Origin: Candidatus Omnitrophota bacterium | Lineage (GTDB): Bacteria > Ratteibacteria > UBA8468 > MWAK01 | Assembly: GCA_026387085.1 (NCBI GenBank) | Contig: JAPLMK010000119.1 | Span: 1-7,339 of the forward strand | Direction: 5' to 3' | DNA: 7,339 nucleotides | In this document: positions 1-5,493 of the stretch, piece by piece | Layout of the letters: each line of letters opens with the position of its first letter | Position numbering within the stretch: the stretch's first letter is position 1 | Notes under the pieces: generated by a model | The model's input: the letters and a program-made list of their open reading frames with translations, nothing else | Told to the model about the DNA's origin: nothing | Database searches by the model: none | Position numbers and translations under genes: made by a program

Positions 1-420
1 GGCCGTAAAGTTGACGGAGGTTATCGCCATGTTCTGACTGCGTTTAAATATCCGGATTTCAGCGTAACCGCAGAAGGCGGCTGGGACTTTGCGGACACCT
101 TTCCCTTTCGGATGGCTTTTACGGCCAACTTTGAAAAAGGAGCGGTTGAATATAACAGCATGGCGTCGGTTAATCCGTTTGGTATCTACACCAAAGGTAA
201 AGCGGAATTTCCGAAATTAGCCGAGGATATTGTTCCGGCGGAAAAGGGCGGCAACGTCTCCGCGCTGGGCGGTTACTATAACGAGATAAAGTATTTTGTG
301 GAATGCGTGGAAAAAGGCAGGAGGCCGGTTATTGTAACCCCGGAGAATGCGCGGGATTCCCTGGCGCTTGTCTTGGAAGAGCATCGGTCCCTTGAATCCG
401 GTAAGGAAATAATTTTATAA
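1..420 (+). CDS. Gfo/Idh/MocA-family oxidoreductase, C-terminal part (5' truncated)
   Basis: The frame is open from the first base to TAA at 418-420 and gives 139 residues, so the N-terminal Rossmann NAD(P)-binding domain lies outside the window. What remains looks like the C-terminal alpha/beta substrate domain of the family. It has a run of beta strands containing GGWDF and PFRMAFTANFEKGAVEY, then the typical closing helices: YYNEIKYFVECVEKG at about residues 91-105, IVTPENARDSLALVLEE, and a short tail ESGKEIIL. Members usually oxidise or reduce a sugar, inositol or sugar-acid hydroxyl with NAD(P); the substrate cannot be read from this half. The next gene encodes a TIM-barrel sugar isomerase-like protein, which fits carbohydrate catabolism, but a strong terminator separates the two. 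Family assignment is fairly sure; specificity is unknown. Confidence 0.85.
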   Translation, partial: GRKVDGGYRHVLTAFKYPDFSVTAEGGWDFADTFPFRMAFTANFEKGAVEYNSMASVNPFGIYTKGKAEFPKLAEDIVPAEKGGNVSALGGYYNEIKYFVECVEKGRRPVIVTPENARDSLALVLEEHRSLESGKEIIL

Positions 421-470
421 AAATATTTTATCGTTTCCGCATGTGTTAGGCGGGAATCCGTTAGCATCGT

Positions 471-501
471 GCGGGGCTTTTTTAGCCTCGCCATTTTTTT
501 T
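471..501 (+). terminator. Intrinsic (rho-independent) terminator after the oxidoreductase gene
   Basis: GCGGGGCT (471-478) pairs with AGCCTCGC (484-491) as an 8-bp stem with one G-T wobble and a 5-T loop. Two bases follow, then eight T (494-501). It lies 51 nt after the TAA at 420 and should end transcription of the upstream gene. The isomerase gene downstream therefore probably needs its own promoter or readthrough. Confidence 0.85.
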
Positions 502-505
502 ATGT

Positions 506-540
506 CCTCTCCCCTGCGGGGAGAGGCAAGGTGAGGGGGA
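506..540 (+). repeat. Palindromic dispersed-type intergenic repeat with G-rich tail
   Basis: CCTCTCCCC (506-514) and GGGGAGAGG (518-526) form a perfect 9-bp stem around a TGC loop. They are followed by CAAGGTGAGGGGGA (527-540). From memory, the pattern of CTCTCCCC palindrome plus GTGAGGGGG tail resembles short palindromic repeats scattered between genes in many bacterial genomes; only one copy is in this window. The tail supplies the only Shine-Dalgarno-like sequence for the isomerase ATG at 543. There is no T-tract after the stem, so it is not an intrinsic terminator. Confidence 0.6.
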
Positions 541-542
541 GC

Positions 543-1385
543 ATGAAAAAGAGCATCAGTTACTGGTCTTTTCCGGCGAACTTAAGTTTGAAAGAATGTT
601 TTGTTTTGGCTAAAAAAGCCGGTTTTGAAGCGATTGAAGTTGCCCTGCCCTCCGGAAAAGAGATTACGCTTGAATCCGGCAAAGAGGATTTAGCCCGGGT
701 TAAGAAGGAGGCGAATGAAGCCGGACTGGAATTGAGCAGTTTGGCCTCCGGTCTCTTCTGGGACTATTCCCTGACATCAAATAACGCAGAAATCAGGGAG
801 CAGGCGAAGCAGATTGTCCGGAAGATGTTGGAGTTCGCTTCTTATTTGGGGGTAGATACCATTCTGGTTGTGCCGGGCGCGGTGGATGTCTTTTTCAAAC
901 CCGGCGGCGAAGTGGTTTCCTACGACGCGGCTTACGAGCGGGCGCTCTCAGCCTTGAAGGAGTTGGCGCCGGTGGCTGAAAAATACCGGGTGAATATCGG
1001 GGTGGAAAATGTCTGGAATAAATTTCTGCTTTCTCCACTGGAGATGCGGGATTTCATCGACCGGGTGGGGAGCCCTTTTGTGGGCGCTTATTTTGACGTG
1101 GGAAATGTAATTATTACCGGCTATCCGGAGCAGTGGATTCGGATTTTGGGCAAGAGAATTAAAAAAGTTCACCTTAAGGATTTCCGCAGTTCCGTTGGGA
1201 ATGCCAGCGGTTTTGTGGACCTGCTGGAAGGCGATGTCAACTGGAAAGAGGTTATCGCGGCGCTTAAGGAAGTCGGTTACGACGGTTATCTTACCGCGGA
1301 GATGATGCCGGTTTACAAAGAGAATGACCGGGCGCTTATTTACCAGACCTCCCAGGCGCTGGATTTTATCCTGAACCGTAAATAA
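543..1385 (+). CDS. Sugar phosphate isomerase/epimerase-like TIM-barrel protein (xylose isomerase-like fold)
   Basis: From ATG 543 the product has 280 residues, the usual size for AP-endonuclease-2/xylose-isomerase-like TIM-barrel proteins. The four expected metal ligands are visible: E155 in NIGVENVWN, D185 in AYFDVGNV, H210 in KKVHLKDF and E253 in LTAEMMP. This is the Glu-Asp-His-Glu set used by ketose 3-epimerases and related isomerases that bind a divalent metal. The protein is expected to be cytoplasmic, with no signal peptide. The probable reaction is isomerisation or epimerisation of a sugar, sugar phosphate or inositol derivative; the exact substrate is not readable. An in-frame GTG at 531 could add four residues, but GAGGGGG (533-539) three bases before ATG 543 favours the ATG. 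The preceding oxidoreductase is a common genomic partner, although a terminator lies between them. Confidence 0.85.
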   Translation: MKKSISYWSFPANLSLKECFVLAKKAGFEAIEVALPSGKEITLESGKEDLARVKKEANEAGLELSSLASGLFWDYSLTSNNAEIREQAKQIVRKMLEFASYLGVDTILVVPGAVDVFFKPGGEVVSYDAAYERALSALKELAPVAEKYRVNIGVENVWNKFLLSPLEMRDFIDRVGSPFVGAYFDVGNVIITGYPEQWIRILGKRIKKVHLKDFRSSVGNASGFVDLLEGDVNWKEVIAALKEVGYDGYLTAEMMPVYKENDRALIYQTSQALDFILNRK

Positions 1386-1418
1386 CACCGGTGTCATGCA
1401 GCGCTGTCTATTGTGGCG

Positions 1419-1434
1419 GTGCGATTTAGCGCAC
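1419..1434 (+). repeat. Small hairpin with ATTTAG loop in the isomerase-pckG gap
   Basis: GTGCG (1419-1423) pairs with CGCAC (1430-1434) around the loop ATTTAG. It starts 34 nt after the isomerase stop. Thirteen of its 16 bases match the element at 5080-5095, which sits 33 nt after the prfA stop, and all stem pairs are kept if G-T wobbles are allowed. No T-run follows, so it is not a classic terminator. A short perfect palindrome, ACACCGGTGT (1385-1394), lies just before it. The rest of the 211-nt gap shows no gene. Confidence 0.4.
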
Positions 1435-1518
1435 GTATTGTTGAGATGTTCGTTCCGCCTGTCTATTTCGCAGCGTGACTCTTTCCGGGTTGCCGTTTTC
1501 TCGTTAGTGTTCTGCTGT

Positions 1519-1547
1519 TTGCCGAATTCCCGCCAATGTAGTAAAAT
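1519..1547 (+). promoter_or_regulatory. Putative sigma70-type promoter for pckG
   Basis: TTGCCG (1519-1524; four of six consensus bases) and TAAAAT (1542-1547; five of six) are separated by exactly 17 bp. The predicted transcription start near 1554 leaves a leader of about 40 nt that includes the AGGAGG at 1588. The position fits the head of the pckG-GerMN-rpmE-prfA cluster. The call rests on consensus matching alone. Confidence 0.5.
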
Positions 1548-1587
1548 ATAAAGTTAAGTTTTGGTGGTTAATTGTCGGTTACTATTC

Positions 1588-1593
1588 AGGAGG
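1588..1593 (+). promoter_or_regulatory. Shine-Dalgarno site that fixes the pckG start
   Basis: A perfect AGGAGG lies three bases before ATG 1597. The spacing is short but the match is full. It argues against the in-frame TTG at 1561, which has no such site and would add 12 residues that do not look like the family. Confidence 0.75.
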
Positions 1594-1596
1594 TTT

Positions 1597-3372
1597 ATGG
1601 CGACACCTTTGGAAAAATGGGTTGAAGAGCAGGCGCGGCTGACCAAGCCGGACCGGATACACTGGTGTGACGGTTCCGAGGAGGAAGCGCGCCGCCTGAT
1701 GGAAATCGGCGAAAAAGAAGAGCGGATTGGGAACCAGAACGTATTTCGTAAACTCAACCCGGAAACCTTTCCTTCTTCTTACCTGCACCGAAGCCACCCG
1801 ACTGATGTTGCCCGCACTGAGCAGTTGACGTTTGTCTGCCATCCGGACCGCGAGATGGTCGGACCCAACAACAACTGGATGGACCCGGAGGAAGCCAAAA
1901 CGAAGATGCGCGGGCTCTCCGAAGGGTGCATGGCCGGACGGACGATGTACGTGCTTCCCTACGTGATGGGAAATCCCCTTTCCCCGTATGCCAAGGCCTG
2001 TGTCCAGATTACGGACATCTCTTACGTGGCGGTAAGCATGGGGATAATGACCCATATGGGAAAGGATGTTCTGGACCGGATCGGCGCTTCGGAAAATTTC
2101 GTGAAGGGTTTTCATTCCATAGGTGATTTAGACCCAAACCGCCGTTTTATCATGCATTTCCCCCAGGAGAACCTGGTTTGGAGCATTGGCTCCGGTTACG
2201 GCGGAAACGCGCTTCTGGGCAAAAAATGTTTCTCTTTAAGGATTGCCTCCTGGCTGGGCTTGAAAGAAGGTTGGCTGGCCGAGCACATGGTTATCATCGG
2301 CGTGGAAGACCCGAAAGGAAATGTTACTTATCTGGTTGCGGCGCTTCCTTCCGCCTGCGGGAAGACCAATCTGGCGATGATGGAATCAGCCCTGCCCGGA
2401 TATAAAATATGGACGCTGGGCGACGATATCGCCTGGCTGCACATCGGAGAAGATGGCCGGCTTTACGCTTTGAATCCGGAGTCCGGATTTTTCGGGGTGG
2501 CGCCCGGGACTTCCCTGAAAACTAATCCCAACATGATGCGGACCCTGAAAGCAGGTACTTCTTTCCCCACTCTTTATACGAACACCGCTTTGAATGTTGA
2601 TACCAACGAACCGTGGTGGGAGGGGATAGATGGTCCCCGGCCGGAAAATCTGTTGGACTGGCAGGGAAATCCCTGGCACCCGGATTCGAAAACGTTGGCC
2701 GCCCACCCTAATTCCCGGTTTACGGTTGACATCAGGCAATGCCCCACGCTTTCACCGGAAGCAGGCAATCCGCAGGGAGTTCCGATTTCGGCGATAATTT
2801 TTGGCGGGCGCCGGAGTGATACCAGGCCGCTGGTTTTGCAGGGTTTTAACTGGCAGCACGGCGTATTTATGGCGGCGATGATGGGTTCGGAAACAACCGC
2901 CGCCGCCGCTCACCAGGTCGGGGTTTTGCGCCGTGACCCGATGGCGATGTTGCCTTTTTGCGGTTATAATATGGGTGATTATTTTCGGCACTGGCTAAAT
3001 ATGGGGAAACGGTTGGCCCGTCCGCCGGAGATATTTTGCATCAACTGGTTCCGTAAAGATGAAGACGGAAAATTTCTCTGGCCCGGTTTCGGAGAGAATA
3101 TCCGGGTTTTAAAATGGATCGTAGAGCGTTCTCATGATTCCGGTTCAACGGCACCGCGGCGGGAGACGCCGGCCGGATTTCTGCCCGGCAAAAACGAAAT
3201 TGACCTCTCCGGAGGGGGTATTTCCGAAGTGAATTTGGAAAAAGCCCTGGCCGTAAATCCCGAGGAATGGAAAGCAGAACTTCCGGATGTCGAAATCTTT
3301 CTGAAAAAATTCGGAGACCGGATGCCCGGAGAAATCTGGGATGAGTTTAATAAACTCGCTTCTTCTTTATGA
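1597..3372 (+). CDS. pckG: Phosphoenolpyruvate carboxykinase (GTP)
   Basis: The cytosolic enzyme interconverts oxaloacetate + GTP and PEP + GDP + CO2, linking the TCA cycle to gluconeogenesis or, in reverse, fixing CO2 anaplerotically. The product has 591 residues, close to the usual 590-620. Visible motifs are R73 in HPTDVART (substrate arginine), NALLGKKCF with K209/K210, H230 in AEHM, the P-loop PSACGKTN at 251-258 with the hallmark reactive C254, the metal-binding GDDIAW at 275-280 with D276, the GGRRSDTRPLV lid-region segment, and the guanine-pocket block F485-N501 (FRKDEDGKFLWPGFGEN). This is the GTP family, not the unrelated ATP family. A putative promoter lies at 1519-1547. The TGA stop overlaps the ATG of the next gene (ATGA at 3369-3372), so translational coupling is likely. 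No key residue appears to be missing. Confidence 0.97.
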   Translation: MATPLEKWVEEQARLTKPDRIHWCDGSEEEARRLMEIGEKEERIGNQNVFRKLNPETFPSSYLHRSHPTDVARTEQLTFVCHPDREMVGPNNNWMDPEEAKTKMRGLSEGCMAGRTMYVLPYVMGNPLSPYAKACVQITDISYVAVSMGIMTHMGKDVLDRIGASENFVKGFHSIGDLDPNRRFIMHFPQENLVWSIGSGYGGNALLGKKCFSLRIASWLGLKEGWLAEHMVIIGVEDPKGNVTYLVAALPSACGKTNLAMMESALPGYKIWTLGDDIAWLHIGEDGRLYALNPESGFFGVAPGTSLKTNPNMMRTLKAGTSFPTLYTNTALNVDTNEPWWEGIDGPRPENLLDWQGNPWHPDSKTLAAHPNSRFTVDIRQCPTLSPEAGNPQGVPISAIIFGGRRSDTRPLVLQGFNWQHGVFMAAMMGSETTAAAAHQVGVLRRDPMAMLPFCGYNMGDYFRHWLNMGKRLARPPEIFCINWFRKDEDGKFLWPGFGENIRVLKWIVERSHDSGSTAPRRETPAGFLPGKNEIDLSGGGISEVNLEKALAVNPEEWKAELPDVEIFLKKFGDRMPGEIWDEFNKLASSL

Positions 3373-3923
3373 AAAAGACAATTGGTTACGTAGTTCTTTT
3401 TCTGCTTCTGGTCGGGGCCGGTTTTTTTATTTATAAAGCATTTGTGCCTTCGGCTAATTTTGAAATTTTTTACCGGATGCTGCGGGTTGGCCGCGCCGGG
3501 GAAATTAATCTTTATTTCACCCAAAACGAAATAATTGTTCCGGTGGTGCGGAAAGTGCCCCGGATTTGGTCTGCGGACGAAAAAGTTAAGAATGCAATCG
3601 CGCTTCTTTTACAGGGTCCGGACGAAGCGGAGAAAGCAGCCGGTTATGATTCGGCCTTGCCCCGGGAAGCGCAGCTTCTGAGCGTTTCTATAGAGGAAGA
3701 CACGGTTTCCGTAAATTTTTCGAAGCAGATTGACGAAGGCGGCGGCACGGGAATGATGCTGGCCCGGCTCCGCCAAATTGTTTATACCGCGACCCAGTTT
3801 TCCGGAGTGAATAAAGTCCGGTTTTTAATTGACGGCCAGCCGATCAAATATTTCAGCAGTGAGGGTTTGACTGAAGTGGAATATCCGATTGGCCGCGCCG
3901 ATTTGGAAATGGAGGAAAAATGA
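3369..3923 (+). CDS. Membrane-anchored GerMN-domain protein
   Basis: The product has 184 residues. After MKK comes a hydrophobic segment (about 5-23) that looks like an uncleaved signal anchor; it has no lipobox cysteine, so it is probably not a lipoprotein. From about residue 68 the sequence resembles the GerMN domain: VKNAIALLLQGP (73-84), LPREAQLLSVSIEEDTVSVNF (97-117), a helix RLRQIVYTATQF (133-144) and VNKVRFLIDGQPIK (147-160). GerMN occurs in the spore protein GerM but also widely in non-sporulating bacteria, where its role is poorly defined, often as an extracytoplasmic envelope domain. The start overlaps the pckG stop as ATGA with no Shine-Dalgarno site, so it is probably translated by coupling. 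Its own stop overlaps the rpmE ATG in the same way. Domain call is good; function is unknown. Confidence 0.8.
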   Translation: MKKTIGYVVLFLLLVGAGFFIYKAFVPSANFEIFYRMLRVGRAGEINLYFTQNEIIVPVVRKVPRIWSADEKVKNAIALLLQGPDEAEKAAGYDSALPREAQLLSVSIEEDTVSVNFSKQIDEGGGTGMMLARLRQIVYTATQFSGVNKVRFLIDGQPIKYFSSEGLTEVEYPIGRADLEMEEK

Positions 3924-4123
3924 AGAAGGAAATTCATCCCGCCTATTCCCCGAGCAAGGTTATTTGCGCTTGCGGGAACATGGTGGAAACCGGTTCCACC
4001 AAAAAGGAAATGCACGTGGAAATATGTGCCGCGTGCCACCCGTTCTTTACCGGAAAGTCCAAGTTTATCGATTCTGCCGGCCGGGTAGAGAAGTTCCGAC
4101 AGAGGTATGGCAAAAAAGAATAA
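3920..4123 (+). CDS. rpmE: 50S ribosomal protein L31, zinc-binding (C+) type
   Basis: The 67-residue product begins MKKEIHPAY, the usual L31 opening. It carries four cysteines in two pairs, C16-x-C18 and C36-x-x-C39, followed by HPFFTGKSKFIDSAGRVEKF, a strongly conserved L31 block. L31 bridges the large subunit to the small-subunit head. The cysteine pairs mark the zinc-containing paralogue, the one replaced by a cysteine-free form under zinc starvation in some bacteria. ATG 3920 overlaps the previous stop, and GGAGG at 3911-3915 lies four bases upstream. The 3' end overlaps prfA by 17 nt. The pairing of rpmE with prfA is familiar from Firmicutes. Confidence 0.97.
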   Translation: MKKEIHPAYSPSKVICACGNMVETGSTKKEMHVEICAACHPFFTGKSKFIDSAGRVEKFRQRYGKKE

Positions 4124-4430
4124 TTACATTCTCGAAAAAATAAAAAAAGAACTGGCCGAAGCGGAGGAATTGGCCCGGAACAAAGATGATTCCGGGATGG
4201 CGGAGTTGGCCCGGGAAGAAGTCAGTCGGCTCCTAACAGAGGTGAACCGGCTGGAAAAGGAGTCAGCGAAGAAGAGTTTGGACCGCCGGGACAGTCGTAA
4301 TGCCATTGTTGAGGTTCGGGCCGGTACCGGTGGTGAAGAAGCCGCTCTTTTTGCCCCGGCGAAGAAGCCGCTCTTTTTGCCCGCGACCTTTTCCGGATGT
4401 ATACCCGTTTTACGGAACGCAAGGGCTTGA
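4107..4430 (+). CDS. prfA: RF1 N-terminal fragment (domain 1 and start of domain 2)
   Basis: This is the upstream piece of the disrupted prfA, 107 residues as it stands. Residues 1-63 are charged and helical (KKELAEAEELARNK, REEVSRLLTEVNRLEKE), as in the coiled domain 1 of RF1 but without the first helices seen in E. coli RF1. RNAIVEVRAGTGGEEAALFA then matches the conserved start of domain 2. From about residue 86 (PAKKPLFLPATF) the sequence is out-of-frame translation of the second repeat copy and downstream DNA, with no family similarity. An in-frame TAG at 4086-4088 prevents a start further upstream than about 4089, so the short N-terminus is not a mis-called start. Confidence 0.7.
   Translation: MAKKNNYILEKIKKELAEAEELARNKDDSGMAELAREEVSRLLTEVNRLEKESAKKSLDRRDSRNAIVEVRAGTGGEEAALFAPAKKPLFLPATFSGCIPVLRNARA
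4331..4382 (+). repeat. 26-bp tandem duplication inside prfA
   Basis: Copy 1 is 4331-4356 and copy 2 is 4357-4382. They match at 24 of 26 positions, with the last 22 bases (4335-4356 and 4361-4382) identical. The two differences are T to C, at 4331/4357 and 4334/4360; both fall on glycine wobble positions of the GTGGEE motif. Since 26 is not a multiple of three, the repeat shifts the reading frame of RF1. Confidence 0.95.
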
Positions 4431-5047
4431 AGATTGAGATTTTTGACAGTAATTTCAGCGAAAAAAGCGGGATAAGGTCAGTTATCTTTTTGGTTAAAGG
4501 AAAGGGCGCTTACGGTTTTTTGAAATACGAAAGCGGTGTGCACCGGGTGCAGCGCGTACCGGAGACGGAATCTCAGGGCCGTATTCATACTTCGGCCGCT
4601 ACCGTAGCGGCTTTTCCGGAAACCGAGATCAGGGAAGTGAAGATTGACCCCAAAGAGATTAAGATTGATACCTTTTGTTCTTCCGGCGCCGGAGGCCAGT
4701 CGGTCAATACGACCTATTCCGCGGTCCGCGTGACCCATCTTCCTACCGGAATCGTGGTTAGTTGTCAGGACGAGCGCAGCCAGTTGCAGAATAAGGAGCG
4801 CGCCTTAAAGGTGATGGCGGCTCGTTTGGCTGAGCAGCAGGAAAGAGAACAGGAAGAAGCAATGGGAGCAGAGCGTCGGGCAAAGATAAAGACCGGCGAC
4901 CGCAGCGAAAAGATTCGAACCTACAACTTTCCCCAGAATCGCCTGACGGACCACCGTATCGGTTTTACCAGCCGCAACCTCAAAGAGATTATGGACGGAG
5001 GTTTGGAGCCGGTGATAGAAGCGTTAAAAGCGGCGCAAAATCTGTAG
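4397..5047 (+). CDS. prfA: RF1 C-terminal fragment (codon recognition and GGQ domains)
   Basis: This is the downstream piece of the disrupted prfA, 216 residues from the only internal ATG. The frame is open upstream to 4337 but has no good start and no Shine-Dalgarno site, so independent translation is doubtful. It carries the stop-codon tripeptide PET (4559-4567, the PxT motif of RF1), RIHTS with the conserved histidine, SSGAGGQSVNTT with the catalytic GGQ at 4691-4699 (the glutamine methylated by PrmC), HLPTGIVVSCQDERSQ, and the closing GDRSEKIRTYNFPQNRLTDHRIG. These features identify RF1, not RF2 (SPF tripeptide) or a short rescue factor. All key residues are intact. Confidence 0.8.
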   Translation: MYTRFTERKGLKIEIFDSNFSEKSGIRSVIFLVKGKGAYGFLKYESGVHRVQRVPETESQGRIHTSAATVAAFPETEIREVKIDPKEIKIDTFCSSGAGGQSVNTTYSAVRVTHLPTGIVVSCQDERSQLQNKERALKVMAARLAEQQEREQEEAMGAERRAKIKTGDRSEKIRTYNFPQNRLTDHRIGFTSRNLKEIMDGGLEPVIEALKAAQNL

Positions 5048-5049
5048 TT

Positions 5050-5065
5050 GCCAAGCTTGCTTGGC
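5050..5065 (+). repeat. Hairpin just after the prfA stop codon
   Basis: GCCAAG (5050-5055) and CTTGGC (5060-5065) pair around CTTG, three bases after the TAG. No T-tract follows, so it is not a standard intrinsic terminator. It may protect the 3' end of the upstream message or be part of a decayed repeat. Confidence 0.45.
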
Positions 5066-5077
5066 GCCGTTAATGCC

Positions 5078-5097
5078 GCGTGTGATTTATCGCGCGC
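5078..5097 (+). repeat. Hairpin with ATTTAT loop between prfA and the next gene
   Basis: GCGTGTG (5078-5084) pairs with CGCGCGC (5091-5097) through seven pairs, two of them G-T, around ATTTAT. It is similar in sequence, loop and distance from the upstream stop codon to the element at 1419-1434. It could be a degenerate copy of a dispersed palindromic repeat or a processing signal; its function is not known. Confidence 0.45.
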
Positions 5098-5122
5098 AAT
5101 TTGTATAATTCGGAGGTAAAAG

Positions 5123-5470
5123 ATGGAAGAGACCAGTAGCGGTTTGAAGGAAAATATGGCCGGGTTGCTTTGTTATGCCCTGGGAATAATCACCGGGCTC
5201 TTCTTTTTTCTGACGGAAAAAAAGAATAAATTTGTTCGTTTTCACAGCCTGCAGGCAATCTTCTTTTCGGTAGTCTGGCTTATTTTACAGGTAGTGATCG
5301 GCCTTCTTTTTTCTTTTGTGCCTTTTCTGTTTAAATTCATCCTGCCCTTGGTTAATTTGGCGGGAGTTATTTTCTGGGTTATTTTAATGGTAAAAGCGTA
5401 TCAGGGCGAATATTTTCTTTTGCCGGTGCTCGGTAAGATGGCCCTGGATAATTCGGAAATAAAGCAGTGA
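5123..5470 (+). CDS. Small DUF4870/Tic20-like membrane protein
   Basis: The 115-residue product has a short polar N-terminus and three hydrophobic segments at about 13-30, 45-70 and 72-91. The conserved-looking stretch FVRFHSLQAIFF (37-48) after the first segment, together with ITGLFFFLTEKKNKF, is typical of the DUF4870 (Tic20-like) family of small inner-membrane proteins, whose function is not established. GGAGGT at 5112-5117 lies five bases before the ATG, a good ribosome site. It stands 75 bp after prfA and 23 bp before another small membrane gene, and it is probably co-transcribed with prmC and murA. The family call is from memory of sequence patterns. Confidence 0.8.
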   Translation: MEETSSGLKENMAGLLCYALGIITGLFFFLTEKKNKFVRFHSLQAIFFSVVWLILQVVIGLLFSFVPFLFKFILPLVNLAGVIFWVILMVKAYQGEYFLLPVLGKMALDNSEIKQ

Positions 5471-5493
5471 ATGGTTCAAGGAGGGTATAAGCG

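Larger units (their letters stand above)
4107..5047 (+). pseudogene. prfA: Peptide chain release factor 1, frame disrupted by a 26-bp tandem duplication
   Basis: RF1 recognises UAA and UAG and triggers peptide release. Here the N-terminal part reads in one frame from ATG 4107 up to GTGGEEAALFA, then runs out of frame to TGA 4428-4430. The rest continues in the -1 frame to TAG 5045-5047. Deleting one copy of the repeat at 4331-4382 joins them exactly as GTGGEEAALFARDLFRMYTR, the normal family sequence, giving 304 residues. Apart from this lesion the gene looks well conserved, which argues against old decay. RF1 is normally essential where TAG stops are used, and prfA itself and the gene ending at 5757 use TAG. 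The break may therefore be an assembly or strain-mixture artefact, or very recent. Even when repaired, the protein is about 50 residues short at the N-terminus. The start overlaps rpmE, and AGAGG (4101-4105) is only one base from the ATG. Confidence 0.85.

Noticed and set aside
392..421. TTGAAT, 18 bp, TATAAA resembling a promoter
   Set aside because: It overlaps the end of the oxidoreductase gene, and any transcript would run straight into the terminator at 471-501. An attenuator is possible, but nothing else supports it.
1404..1467. Nine-base direct repeat CTGTCTATT at 1404-1412 and 1459-1467
   Set aside because: It is short, with unrelated flanks and no sign of a mobile element or operator; chance is sufficient.
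1561..1596. TTG start for pckG
   Set aside because: It has no ribosome site and the added residues do not fit the family; ATG 1597 has AGGAGG upstream.
1582..2115. Long open frames on the minus strand opposite pckG and other genes
   Set aside because: They lie wholly opposite well-recognised genes, have no ribosome sites or family similarity, and reflect the codon pattern of the real genes.
3889..4143. 84-codon frame overlapping the GerMN gene, rpmE and prfA
   Set aside because: It is an out-of-frame reading of rpmE, which is unmistakable from its cysteine pairs and conserved blocks.
4559..4567. PET instead of PAT or PVT in the RF1 codon-recognition tripeptide
   Set aside because: PxT with glutamate is common in RF1, for example in Bacillus subtilis as I recall it.
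4676..4681. Cysteine in place of the more usual arginine just before SSGAGGQ of RF1
   Set aside because: As I recall, an FCSSG variant occurs in RF1 of other bacteria, so it is not evidence of loss of function.
5104..5109. Perfect TATAAT upstream of the DUF4870-like gene
   Set aside because: Transcription would start near 5116, inside the GGAGGT ribosome site, and there is no recognisable -35 box at the right distance. It is probably chance.
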